Assembly (NCBI RefSeq): GCF_000020125.1
Contig: NC_010676.1
Location: forward strand, 1,550,001 to 1,614,000
Direction of reading: 5' to 3'
Length of the DNA: 64,000 nt
Source: Paraburkholderia phytofirmans PsJN
GTDB taxonomy: Bacteria > Pseudomonadota > Gammaproteobacteria > Burkholderiales > Burkholderiaceae
This document shows positions 9,565-18,339 of this stretch, one piece after another. The notes under the pieces are model-generated. The model did not search any database. It saw only the letters and a list, made by a program, of their open reading frames with translations, and was not told the DNA's origin. Both the position numbers and the translations under genes were made by a program. Position 1 is the first letter of the stretch. Each line of letters starts with the position of its first letter.

Positions 9565-10043
9565 TTCACGTCAACCGTTCCGTAAGCGCGTAAAGCTATG
9601 CCCGGCACCGGCACAGTCGGGCCCCTCGAACGAATGAATTTCTGAAGTCGATCGAATTCCTGAGAGTTCTCGACGGTGATACATCCATGACTCAACCCCA
9701 AGTAGCCCATTGGATGCAGTCGGAAGTGACCGCGCTTGATGCCATTGATATTGGTCGTGTCTCCCGTTGCCGGATTCCAGAGCGTGAACCACTTTCGACG
9801 GTCGGTAGAGACGGAGCCGGTCGCGTAGCACCATTCGTACAGAAAGCCCATCAAGCCACCTGACTGGCGATCGACAAGGTAGTAGGTCCCTTTCGGAATC
9901 GGTCCAACGTTTTCCACCGCGGTGTCGTCTGGGTTATCTCTGCCATGATCCATTCCCGAGAAGGCGGCAACGGACGCGGTCCCTTCGCACGAGAAAACCG
10001 AGTCCCTCTGCCCATTGAGAACAAAAGTACATTTAACCGGCAT
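9561..10043 (-). CDS. Tlde1-like (DUF2778) T6SS peptidoglycan effector
   Basis: The 160-aa protein carries the L,D-transpeptidase-like active-site pattern of the DUF2778/Tlde1 family: H110 in HFRLHPMGYLGLSHGCITV, then H119-G-C121. The upstream block VENVGPIPKGTYYLVDRQ also fits that family. Known Tlde1 effectors are delivered by type VI secretion and cut or exchange peptidoglycan tetrapeptide stems in the target periplasm. There is no signal peptide, as expected for cargo carried by Hcp. The start at 10043 (MPVKCTFVLNGQ) is preferred over TTG 10067 because a G-rich ribosome site lies upstream. It follows hcp by 20 bp and overlaps the membrane gene downstream. Confidence 0.85.
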   Translation of the reverse strand: MPVKCTFVLNGQRDSVFSCEGTASVAAFSGMDHGRDNPDDTAVENVGPIPKGTYYLVDRQSGGLMGFLYEWCYATGSVSTDRRKWFTLWNPATGDTTNINGIKRGHFRLHPMGYLGLSHGCITVENSQEFDRLQKFIRSRGPTVPVPGIALRAYGTVDVK

Positions 10044-10063
10044 ATCCTCTGTCCCCCGCCCGG

Positions 10064-10540
10064 TCAATTCGTCGTGTTGTTCTTGATATACAGAGTGGCA
10101 GTCACCGCACCGCCGCTCCCTCCCAGCGCGTTTTGCACGAAGTACTCATGCTTCATCGTCGAGAAAGACAGGTGAACATCTTCATGGCACTCGTCGCCGC
10201 CGCCGATCGGTTCCACCTGGGTAATGATCACGTCGTACATCGTGATCTTCAGGTATTCGAACGGCATGCCCCCGGCCTTTCGCACAGTCAGCTTCACCTG
10301 GTCCACATGCTTGCCGGTGAAGCAATATTTGGCCAGGTTCGGACTGGCTCGGTCCAGCTTGTGCGTGAATTCCAGATCGGAAACGCTAGCCTTGCCCGCG
10401 CCGCCGCCGGAGCCCGCCATCATGGTCGAGTCCTGTGAAATCTTCCAACGCCAACCGATTACGTCGATTTCGTTCAGATGCGAGGCATCCTGCGATTCGC
10501 CGTCGCAGCCGTTAATCTTGATGAACGTATCCTGTGCCAT
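10064..10540 (-). CDS. hcp: Hcp-family type VI secretion tube protein
   Basis: Hcp stacks as hexameric rings to form the T6SS tube and can carry small effectors in its lumen. The 158-aa protein begins MAQDTFIKINGCDGESQDA and has VIGWRWKISQDS, FTHKLDRASPNLAKYCFTGK, MYDVIITQVEPIGGG and HLSFSTMKHEYF, all in the positions expected for Hcp. The ATG at 10540 is chosen over an upstream in-frame start at 10558 since family proteins begin with this residue run. No other T6SS component (TssB, TssC, TssM, VgrG) is in the window, so this is an orphan hcp serving a system encoded elsewhere and bringing its own cargo. Confidence 0.92.
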   Translation of the reverse strand: MAQDTFIKINGCDGESQDASHLNEIDVIGWRWKISQDSTMMAGSGGGAGKASVSDLEFTHKLDRASPNLAKYCFTGKHVDQVKLTVRKAGGMPFEYLKITMYDVIITQVEPIGGGDECHEDVHLSFSTMKHEYFVQNALGGSGGAVTATLYIKNNTTN

Positions 10541-10738
10541 TAAGCATCCCCGTGACATGTGCGACTGTTCAAATGGTCGTCACGCGGACATGCAGAAACA
10601 TTCGGCACACGCAGATTGAAATACTGTCGGCGAAAGGATCAGACCGCAGCGAAGACTCGAATCAGCAGTGTCGGGGGAATGCCGACCCGCGGAGTTGCGA
10701 ACTTTCTGCAAATTCGTGAGGAATTGCGTTCTTTCATC

Positions 10739-10764
10739 GGCCGCATGCGGAGATTCATGCGGCC
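10739..10764. other. Hairpin between hcp and the SbcC-like gene
   Basis: A 9-bp inverted repeat GGCCGCATG / CATGCGGCC with an 8-nt loop lies in the 266-bp space 10541-10806. It is 3' of the SbcC-like gene and 5' of hcp, both leftward. No T-run follows on either strand, so it is at best a weak terminator. The rest of this space should hold the hcp promoter, but no clear -35/-10 or -24/-12 pair was found. Confidence 0.35.
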
Positions 10765-10806
10765 TGACTCGTTCGCCCCTGGCGCCGGGCTTGCCTGGCC
10801 CTCTGC

Positions 10807-13431
10807 TTAGGCCGCCACCTTCAAATCCTCGATCGCCCGCTGCCTGACGCCCAGGTCGTCCCACAACTCCGGGTGGCACGTGAACACCAGAATCTGATGG
10901 CGCGTGGCCGCGTCGATCAGCGCGCGCTTGATCGCATCGCGCCTCGCGGCGTCGGTATGCACCGCCGCGTCGTCGAGCATGAGCAAGGTCGGCCGGCCTG
11001 ATGCCTTCAACAGATCCGCGTAAGCGAGCCGCGTCAGAATGCCGAGTTGTTCGCGTGTGCCGAAGCTCAGCGCCTCGAGCGTGTCCGCGCGGCCAAAGCG
11101 GTCCAACGTCGCGGGACTCAGATCGTCACCGAGCGCGATCGTGGATTGCGGGAAAATCCGCTTCAGATAATGCCCGAGGCGCTCGGTCAATGGCGCGCGC
11201 AGTTGCGCGACCGCGGCGTCGCGTTCGTCGACCAGCACCTCGTCGAGCAAACTCAACGCGCTCGCGCGCAAGCTGAGTTCGTCCTTGCGCCGCGTGGCCT
11301 GTTCGACCTTGGCCTGCACCGCCGCCAGACGCTCGCCGAGACCCGAGGCGCCGGCCGTCTCCAGTTGACCACGCAACGCCGCGATCTTCACCTGCCGCTC
11401 GTTCTGCTCGCCGCGCGCGAGTTCCGCCGACGCGCGATAGCGCTTCGCCTCAGCCTCCGGGTCGTCGAGACGTGCTGCTTCCAGTTCGCGCTCGCGCCCT
11501 TCGCGCTGCTTGCGCAAGGCCTCGACCTGCACGCGTTGTTCGACGATCTTCGCCTGCCACTGCGCGCGGTTGCGACGGAACGCTTCGTCGTCCAGTTGCG
11601 CCTGCTTGCGCTGCAATTGATCAGCGAGCGATTCCGCGTTCGCCATGCCGGTCGATTTTTTGTCGGCCGCCTGCGTTAGCACTTTTCGTGCGGCTTCCAA
11701 CGCGTCGCGCGCGATCTCCGCGTTGCGGCGCGCTTCGTCGAGCGGCGGCGCAGCGGAAACGTCGGGCAAACCCGCGAGCCGCTCGTTGGCGGCCTGCATG
11801 CGCGCCGCAGCCGTCGCCGACGCTGCGCGCAGCGCGTCGATGCCCTGCGGTGCGTGCACGTCGAGAATCTTTGCCTGGCTTTTCTGCTGCGCGAGCGCCG
11901 CCTTCCAACGCTCGTGCCGCGCTTCGCCCTCGCCGAGCGACGCGACGCCGAGCGCCTGCAACAATTGCGCATGCTGGGCTTCGAGCGACGCGAGTTCGGA
12001 CAAACGCGCCGGCAGATCCGAGACACCCGGAATCACCCGCAATTCACCGAGCGCGCCGAGGCCGATCCGTTTCTCCTCGTCCACACGCAGGACGCCTTCG
12101 CCGCTCACCGGTTTTTCGTCGACGGTAATCGCGCCGTTCAGGCGATATTCGATGCGGGTCATCGCTGCTTCAGTGCGAGCACGCAACACACTCAGCTCAC
12201 TGCCGAGCGCGGCGAGCCGCTTGAGCTTAGCCTCGTCGATTTCGAGCGTGGCCGCTTCGCGCGCGGCTTCGAGCACGGCTTCGTTAGCCTTGCTGGCGGC
12301 GGCAATCGACGCTTCGAGCCGCTCGCTTTCCGCGCGAAATAGTCCGATCTGGCTGCGCAGATCGGCTGCCGTCACGGCCGCATTGGCCAGTTCGAGTGCG
12401 CGGTTGGCATCGGCGAAAGCCTGCTCGAATTGCGTCACGCTGGCCGCGGCATCCGCGTGTTCGGCCTGGACCGCCGCGACGCTCGCACGCAGCGCGTCGA
12501 GTTGCAGGCGCTCGCGCGCGACGGCCGCTTCCAGGTCGAGCGCGTTCTGCTCCTGCTGCAGCGGCAAAGCCAGTTCGGCTTCGCTCGCTTTCAGCGACTG
12601 CTCAAGTCCTTTGAGGCTGCCTTCGAGTTGCACGACGGCGTCGGCGCGCAATTGCGCCTGCACGGCTTTCTGCTCGTGAATTTCCCACGGGCGTTTGCGC
12701 TGCGTATCGTCGAAGGTTTGCTGCTGCGTGGCGAGACTGGCAATGTTCGCCTCGAACTGTTGACGCTGCTGTTCAAGATCGGCGCGCTCCTCGATCAGGC
12801 GCGTGAGGGTCTGTTCGGCCTCGGCGAGCGGTCCGGTCGACTTCTGCGTGCGCGCGGTCAGCAGTTGCCGAAGTTCGCGCTGCACGGCGGCGATCAACGC
12901 ATCCTCACCCGCCGATTCGCGGCCGCCCGAGAGCTGCGACAGCGCATCGCGCAGATACTGCGCCGCGTGGCCGGTGGAATCGCGCATCTCCTGCGTGCCG
13001 CCTTGCTGCACCCACAACAAACCAGGTACGCCCGCGTTCTCCGCCTTCAACGGCCCACGCGCGGGACGTGAAAAGCCGAGCAAGGCTGCGAGCTTGTCTT
13101 CGGCTTCATCTTCACCAAACGCGCTCTGGCCGATCCTCAGCTCACAGCGCTGCCGCGTGACGAACTGCTTCGACAAGCGGCACGCCATGCCGTCCAGTTC
13201 GAAGCTCACTTCGACCGACGGCTGCCCGCTCGCCTTGCCCCACGGCAACAGGTCTTTCAGATGCGAGGCCTTGTAGCGCTCCAGAAACACGGCGCGTACG
13301 GCTTCGGCAATCGTGCTCTTACCGGCCTCGTTCGGACCGACGAAAAGATTAAGACCGGGCTGCAGATCGTCGATGACGAGCTTGCCGGTGAACTGCTTGA
13401 ACTCCTGAATCGCAATGCTTTGCAGCTTCAT
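10807..13431 (-). CDS. SbcC/YhaN-like AAA ATPase with long coiled coil
   Basis: An SMC/Rad50-type protein of 874 aa. The N-terminal half-ATPase has the Walker A GPNEAGKSTIAEAVRAVF (residues ~32-50). A very long Ala/Gln/Glu/Arg-rich stretch (about 190-700) should be coiled coil. The C-terminal half has the ABC signature LSFGTREQLGILTRLAY and Walker B LLMLDDAAVHTD, followed by FTCHPEL. It is shorter than E. coli SbcC (~1050 aa), and no CxxC zinc hook was seen, which is more like YhaN than Rad50/SbcC. It overlaps the upstream metallophosphoesterase by ATGA, so the two should form a DNA-end processing complex. The exact role (repair, recombination, defence) is not known from sequence. Confidence 0.85.
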   Translation of the reverse strand: MKLQSIAIQEFKQFTGKLVIDDLQPGLNLFVGPNEAGKSTIAEAVRAVFLERYKASHLKDLLPWGKASGQPSVEVSFELDGMACRLSKQFVTRQRCELRIGQSAFGEDEAEDKLAALLGFSRPARGPLKAENAGVPGLLWVQQGGTQEMRDSTGHAAQYLRDALSQLSGGRESAGEDALIAAVQRELRQLLTARTQKSTGPLAEAEQTLTRLIEERADLEQQRQQFEANIASLATQQQTFDDTQRKRPWEIHEQKAVQAQLRADAVVQLEGSLKGLEQSLKASEAELALPLQQEQNALDLEAAVARERLQLDALRASVAAVQAEHADAAASVTQFEQAFADANRALELANAAVTAADLRSQIGLFRAESERLEASIAAASKANEAVLEAAREAATLEIDEAKLKRLAALGSELSVLRARTEAAMTRIEYRLNGAITVDEKPVSGEGVLRVDEEKRIGLGALGELRVIPGVSDLPARLSELASLEAQHAQLLQALGVASLGEGEARHERWKAALAQQKSQAKILDVHAPQGIDALRAASATAAARMQAANERLAGLPDVSAAPPLDEARRNAEIARDALEAARKVLTQAADKKSTGMANAESLADQLQRKQAQLDDEAFRRNRAQWQAKIVEQRVQVEALRKQREGRERELEAARLDDPEAEAKRYRASAELARGEQNERQVKIAALRGQLETAGASGLGERLAAVQAKVEQATRRKDELSLRASALSLLDEVLVDERDAAVAQLRAPLTERLGHYLKRIFPQSTIALGDDLSPATLDRFGRADTLEALSFGTREQLGILTRLAYADLLKASGRPTLLMLDDAAVHTDAARRDAIKRALIDAATRHQILVFTCHPELWDDLGVRQRAIEDLKVAA

Positions 13432-14570
13432 GCGGACCTCGCTTCGCGCGGCAATTCACGTTGAAAACGCGCCAGAAGCAGCAATGCCTCGGCCGCGCGC
13501 TTGATCTCTTGCGGGTCGGACTGCGGGTCTTCCTGCAAGCCACGCAGACGCGCCACCACTTTCGCGAGGTAGCCGCTTTGCGCGCCGAGTTCGGCGAGAT
13601 CGTCGTCGGTGGGCAGCACTTGCAGGCCGCTCAGGTCGACGCGCAAGGCTCGCACGCGCGCGCGGGCTTCTTCCACCGCGACGTGAAGCGCTTCGGCGTC
13701 GGCGAGCGCTGCCGTGCCGCCGACCGTCACGCGCAACACATCGTGGCTGCCTAGCGTGGCGAGGCGCGCCTTGAGCGAATCCACATCGGTCGGCACGGCG
13801 ATGGTTTCCTCCCACCGATGCCATTGATATTGACCGACCCGCACCGGCTCGACCACCGGCGAGGCGCCCGGCTCGCTCAACGTGACATCGAGCATGAAGC
13901 CCGGATCGTTGGCGCGGAAGCGGTCCTGTTCGTGCGTGCCCGCGTACCAGACGCGCTCATCGACACGCAGATGCCCATGCCAGTCGCCGAGCGCCAGATA
14001 ATCCAGACGCGCGCTCCCGGCACGCGTCGGCGCGATAGGATTCGACGAGTCGATGCCTTCCTGCAAAATTCCGCTCACGCTGCCGTGTGCGAGCCCGACG
14101 CGGTGATAGCCAGGCGGCGTCTCCGCACTGTCGAAGAAACCGGTGGTGTCGTCATACGTGATGCGTTGCGTGAGCGGCGCGCACAGCAGCGCGCACCGGC
14201 AGTCGTCCAGCAGCACGACACCGGGTTCGAGCACCACGCGCACATTCGGCGCGATGCAGTTCAGGCGCTGCGCGCGCGTCCACACGCTCTCGACGAGCGC
14301 GGCATCGTGATTGCCCGGCAACATGATCCACGGCCCCGCGAACGCTTGCAGCGCGCCGAACAAACGGCGGATCACCGTGTCGGAGACGGTTTGCAGATCG
14401 AAGACGTCCCCGGCCACGAGCACCGCATCGACATTGCGCGCGGCGGCTTCTCCGGCGATCCGGCGTACGGTCTCGAAGCGCGCCTCGGCAAGATGCGCCG
14501 CCTCGTCCGGCTCGAACTGGCCGAATTGCGTGCCGATCTGCCAGTCCGCGGTGTGCAGAAACCTGATCAC
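13428..14570 (-). CDS. SbcD/YhaO-like DNA repair metallophosphoesterase
   Basis: The 380-aa protein has the calcineurin-like phosphoesterase motifs in order: HTADWQIGTQFG (N-terminus), VLVAGDVFDLQTVSD, LPGNHDAAL, and later LAHGSVSG and LALGDWHGH. These are the metal ligands of Mre11/SbcD nucleases. The GTG start at 14570 is chosen because GGGAGG lies 4 bases upstream; a longer frame to 14606 lacks such a site. It is the first gene of a two-gene operon with the SbcC-like ATPase. The pair is expected to act on double-strand DNA ends in the cytoplasm. The divergent gene (DUF445) begins 228 bp away. Confidence 0.88.
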   Translation of the reverse strand: MIRFLHTADWQIGTQFGQFEPDEAAHLAEARFETVRRIAGEAAARNVDAVLVAGDVFDLQTVSDTVIRRLFGALQAFAGPWIMLPGNHDAALVESVWTRAQRLNCIAPNVRVVLEPGVVLLDDCRCALLCAPLTQRITYDDTTGFFDSAETPPGYHRVGLAHGSVSGILQEGIDSSNPIAPTRAGSARLDYLALGDWHGHLRVDERVWYAGTHEQDRFRANDPGFMLDVTLSEPGASPVVEPVRVGQYQWHRWEETIAVPTDVDSLKARLATLGSHDVLRVTVGGTAALADAEALHVAVEEARARVRALRVDLSGLQVLPTDDDLAELGAQSGYLAKVVARLRGLQEDPQSDPQEIKRAAEALLLLARFQRELPREARSA

Positions 14571-14798
14571 TGTGCCTCCCTTCTGTTTCATTCCGTTCAA
14601 TTGCAAGCTGGCTCGCCGGGCAAGGCAGCGCGGTCTAACCGCAGATGTTACCGTGCCCGCGCGGCAAAGCTAGTCCTCGACGGCGAGCACGGGCCTGGCC
14701 CACACGCCGGCGAGCGGCGCTACACTCGCGTTTTCCGGCTGTGCTCGCCGAGCGCGCCGCAGGATTTCAATCGACCCGGACCCGTTGCCCTGCCGCCG

Positions 14799-16088
14799 AT
14801 GAACAAAGCAATCGAACTGAAGAAGGCCAAGCGCACCCCGCTCCTGCTGTTGATCGCCGCCGCCTGCGTTTTTCTCGTGACCGCGTTCATGCCGCGCGGC
14901 ATCTGGGTGGACGGCATCAAGGCGGTCGCCGAGGCCGCGATGGTGGGCGCGCTCGCCGACTGGTTCGCGGTAGCCGCCCTGTTTCGCCGCGTGCCGATCC
15001 CGGTCGTCTCCGCGCACACCGCGATCATTCCGAGGAACAAGCATAAGATCGCCGACAACCTCGCGGTGTTCGTGCAGGACAAGTTCCTGGATGTGCCGTC
15101 GCTGGTCGGTCTGATCCAGAAGCACGACCCGGCGCGCAGCATCACCGCGTGGCTGACGCAGCCGGAGAATACAGCGCGTTTGGGCGACTACGTCGTCAAG
15201 CTCACCAGCGGCATTCTCGAACTGACCGACGACGTACGCATTCAGGTCTTCATCAAGGACGCGCTGCGCGACGTGCTGGCCAAGGTGGATCTGTCGCAAT
15301 CGATGGGCTCGATTCTCGACACGCTCACCAAGGACGGCCGCCATCAGGAACTGCTCGACGCCGGCATCGAACAGGTCGTCGCGCTGCTGCGCGAACCGCA
15401 CGCGCGCGAGTTCATTGCTGAGCGGATCGTCGAATGGGTGAAGGCCGAGTACCCGAAGATGGAGAAGATTTTGCCGTCGACATTTTCTACCTGGCTGGGG
15501 GACAAAGGCGCCGAAACCATCGCCAACGCGGTGAATCGCATACTCGAACAGATCAGCGAAAATCCCACGCATCAACTGCGTCAGAAGTTCGACGACGCCG
15601 CGCACAAGCTGATCGTCAAACTCAAAACCGATCCCGCGTTCCTGCAAAAAGGCGAGGAACTCAAACGCTATCTGGTGGAAGGCGACGCGCTCAGTTCGTA
15701 TGTGAAAGACATGTGGAGCGAATTGCGCGCGTGGCTCAAGCGCGATCTGCAAAGCAGCGACTCGGCCCTGCACGCACGCGTGGTGGCGATGGGCCAATGG
15801 GTCGGCCGCGAACTCGCGCACGATCCTGCGTTGCGCCAATCGCTCAACGATCACCTCGAAGAAGCCGCGCGCACCATGGCGCCGGACTTCGCGCGCTTCC
15901 TGACGCGCCATATCAGCGATACCGTGAAGAACTGGGACTCGCATGAGATGTCACGGCAGATCGAACTGAACATTGGTAAGGATCTGCAATACATCCGCAT
16001 CAACGGGACGATTGTGGGCGGTTTTATCGGCCTGTTGCTGTACGCGAGCTCGCAATTGTTGGGCTTGCTGCGCCTGCACATGGGATGA
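14799..16088 (+). CDS. DUF445 family membrane protein
   Basis: A 429-aa protein of the DUF445 (YjiN-like) family. An N-terminal hydrophobic segment (LLLLIAAACVFLVTAF, ~13-30) leads into the family signature MVGALADWFAVAALFRRVPIP. The middle is a long, mainly helical soluble part, and the C-terminus ends with a second hydrophobic segment (GGFIGLLLYASSQLLGLLRL). It is probably an inner-membrane protein anchored at both ends. The ATG at 14799 fits the family length; the open frame continues upstream to 13818, but that section is antisense to the SbcD-like gene. The molecular function of the family is unknown. Confidence 0.88.
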   Translation: MNKAIELKKAKRTPLLLLIAAACVFLVTAFMPRGIWVDGIKAVAEAAMVGALADWFAVAALFRRVPIPVVSAHTAIIPRNKHKIADNLAVFVQDKFLDVPSLVGLIQKHDPARSITAWLTQPENTARLGDYVVKLTSGILELTDDVRIQVFIKDALRDVLAKVDLSQSMGSILDTLTKDGRHQELLDAGIEQVVALLREPHAREFIAERIVEWVKAEYPKMEKILPSTFSTWLGDKGAETIANAVNRILEQISENPTHQLRQKFDDAAHKLIVKLKTDPAFLQKGEELKRYLVEGDALSSYVKDMWSELRAWLKRDLQSSDSALHARVVAMGQWVGRELAHDPALRQSLNDHLEEAARTMAPDFARFLTRHISDTVKNWDSHEMSRQIELNIGKDLQYIRINGTIVGGFIGLLLYASSQLLGLLRLHMG

Positions 16089-16224
16089 GCAATAGGCCGC
16101 CCTGTGTCAAAGCGCCTACAATCCGGGCATATGAATTGCTCATGCGCTGTGCCCGGACACCTTCACCCTGTCTGCGAGCGGCCCTTATAAAAACGACAGC
16201 GCGTCTCAATCGGAAAGTCTGCTC

Positions 16225-18177
16225 ATGAAAATCTCGTTACCGCCGTCTGGGCGGCCGAACCGCGTTTACCCGCCGGGCACGCCGAGTCTGCACGGCCTTG
16301 CGTCGGTGATTACCGGCGTGGTGGTGGTGTGCGGCCTGTACTTCGGCCGCGCGGTGTTGATCCCGATCACGCTGTCGGTCTTGCTCAGTTTCCTGCTCGC
16401 TCCGCTCGTACAGATGTTGCGGCGTTTCCATATGGGGCAGTTGCCGTCCATCTTCATCGCGGTGTTGTTCGCGTTGGCCAGCTTGCTCGCCGTCGGTGCG
16501 CTGATCACCGCGCAACTCGTGCAACTCGCTGCCGACCTGCCGCAGTATCAGGAGGCGATCGAGCAGAAGATCGAGACGGTGCAGGAAAAAACCGTCGGCC
16601 GCGCCGATTCGCTGATGAGCCGCGCCGCCGTCGCGTTGCAACGCGTGTCTCCGCCCAAGCCGAACCCGCCCCGTCCGACCGGACGCGCCGCGCGCAATGC
16701 GCCCGCCGTGCCGCAGCCGGTCGAAGTGCACGAACCCGCGCCCACGCCGATGCAGCTCGCGCAGCGCGCGTTGTCGCCGGCCATCGCGCCGATCGAAACG
16801 ACCTTCATCGTGCTGGTCGTGACGATCTTTATCCTGCTGCAACGCGAGGATTTGCGCGACCGTTTGATCAGCCTGTTCGGCTCGCGCGATCTGCATCGCA
16901 CCACCACTGCGATCAATGACGCTGCCGTGCGGCTGTCTCGCTACTTCGTCGCGCAACTCGGTGTAAACCTGAGTGCGGGTGGCGTGATCGCCATCGGGCT
17001 CGCGATCATCGGCGTGCCGGGTGCGCTGCTGTTCGGCGTGATCGCCGCGTTGCTGCGCTTCGTGCCGTACATCGGCATCTGGATCGCCGCGATTCTCGCC
17101 GTGTTCCTCGCGGCCGCGATCCAGCCGCAATGGACCATGGCGGTTTATACGCTGATCCTGTTCATCGTCGTCGACGTGGTGGCCGGGCAGATCGCCGAGC
17201 CGCTGCTGTATGGCCACCGCTCCGGCCTGTCGCCGCTCGCGGTAGTGGTGGCGGCGATTTTCTGGAGCTGGCTGTGGGGGCCGATCGGCCTCGTGCTGTC
17301 GACGCCGCTCACGTTGTGCGTGGTCACGCTGGGCCGCTACGCCGACCGGCTGAACTTTCTCACGGTGCTGCTGGGCGATCAGCCCGCGCTCACGCCCGCG
17401 CAGAACTTCTATCAGCGGCTGCTCGCGGACGATCCGCATGAGGCCATCGTGCAGGCGGAGCGCCTGTTGCGCGAGATGTCGCTGATCGACTACTACGACA
17501 AGGTCGCGCTCGAAGGCCTCAAGCTCGCCCGCAACGATGCCATGCGCGGCGTGCTGATGCCGGACCAGTTGCAGCGCATCAACGACGCGCTGGTGGACAT
17601 CGTCGAAAACCTGGAAATCGCGGACGGCTTGCCGGACCGCATGGCGCGCAGCGAGCCCGCCGATACCGCGAGCGCGCTGCTCGCTTCGGCCTCGGCCGAT
17701 CTGTCCGAGCGGCACGACAGCCACATTGCTGCGCACCCGCAGCTGCGCCGTGAAGCGGAAAAAACCTCCGTGCTGTGCGTACCCGGGCGCGGTTCGTTCG
17801 ACGAAGTCACCACTGCAATCGCCGTGCAACTGCTCAGCCGCCAGGGCCTCGCGCCAATGATGGCGACGCACTCGGGCTATCGCAGCGCACGCGCCGACGA
17901 ACCGAGCTTCAAGGACGCACCGATCATCTGCATCGTCTCGCTCGATGCGCCAGAGTCGCCGCCGTATCTGCGCAACATGCTGCGGCGCACGCGCGAATGG
18001 CGGCCGCGGGCGACGCTGGTGGTCGGCGTCGGCGGCGCGCCGGAAGGCGGCCCGGAAATGGGCGCGACCGGCGCTTCGCACGCGGCGCCCACCTTCCGCG
18101 CAATGATCGAGGAATGCCTCGCCGCGTCGAGCTTGCCGCACGCGCGCCACGCTTCGCATGTGGGCGGAGCGGACTAG
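16225..18177 (+). CDS. AI-2E family transporter with C-terminal extension
   Basis: A PerM/YdiK/TqsA-type permease of 650 aa, almost twice the usual ~350. Residues ~25-100 hold the first hydrophobic helices, a proline-rich linker lies near 145-180 (PPKPNPPRPTGR), and the second half of the membrane domain runs to ~390, with the family blocks GVPGALLFGVIAALLRFVPY and LLYGHRSGLSPLAVVVAAIFW. The last ~250 residues are soluble and contain a Rossmann-like stretch (KTSVLCVPGRGSFDEVTTAI). Substrates in this family vary and autoinducer export cannot be assumed. The ATG at 16225 gives a good N-terminus; upstream sequence lacks another start. It is not in an obvious operon. Confidence 0.85.
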   Translation: MKISLPPSGRPNRVYPPGTPSLHGLASVITGVVVVCGLYFGRAVLIPITLSVLLSFLLAPLVQMLRRFHMGQLPSIFIAVLFALASLLAVGALITAQLVQLAADLPQYQEAIEQKIETVQEKTVGRADSLMSRAAVALQRVSPPKPNPPRPTGRAARNAPAVPQPVEVHEPAPTPMQLAQRALSPAIAPIETTFIVLVVTIFILLQREDLRDRLISLFGSRDLHRTTTAINDAAVRLSRYFVAQLGVNLSAGGVIAIGLAIIGVPGALLFGVIAALLRFVPYIGIWIAAILAVFLAAAIQPQWTMAVYTLILFIVVDVVAGQIAEPLLYGHRSGLSPLAVVVAAIFWSWLWGPIGLVLSTPLTLCVVTLGRYADRLNFLTVLLGDQPALTPAQNFYQRLLADDPHEAIVQAERLLREMSLIDYYDKVALEGLKLARNDAMRGVLMPDQLQRINDALVDIVENLEIADGLPDRMARSEPADTASALLASASADLSERHDSHIAAHPQLRREAEKTSVLCVPGRGSFDEVTTAIAVQLLSRQGLAPMMATHSGYRSARADEPSFKDAPIICIVSLDAPESPPYLRNMLRRTREWRPRATLVVGVGGAPEGGPEMGATGASHAAPTFRAMIEECLAASSLPHARHASHVGGAD

Positions 18178-18189
18178 GCGCTTCGCAGT

Positions 18190-18221
18190 GGGTACAGCCA
18201 CCTGGCGGCACGGCTGTACCC
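18190..18221. other. Hairpin downstream of the AI-2E family gene
   Basis: A perfect 10-bp stem GGGTACAGCC / GGCTGTACCC with a 12-nt loop begins 13 bp after the stop codon. It lacks a T-run, so it may be a stabilising or weak termination structure rather than a classic intrinsic terminator. Confidence 0.4.
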
Positions 18222-18339
18222 AAAATGAGGACAGCCGCGCGCGCACCCTCCTTCATACTTCGTTATCGAAACGCACCGCCTCGAAGAGCTGACCAGCCCA
18301 GGCGGGCGATCCCCGGCATCGAAGCTCCAGGAGACACGC

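Noticed and set aside
13818..14798. Long N-terminal extension of the DUF445 protein
   Set aside because: It lies antisense over the SbcD-like gene and is His/Arg-rich, as shadow frames are in GC-rich DNA.
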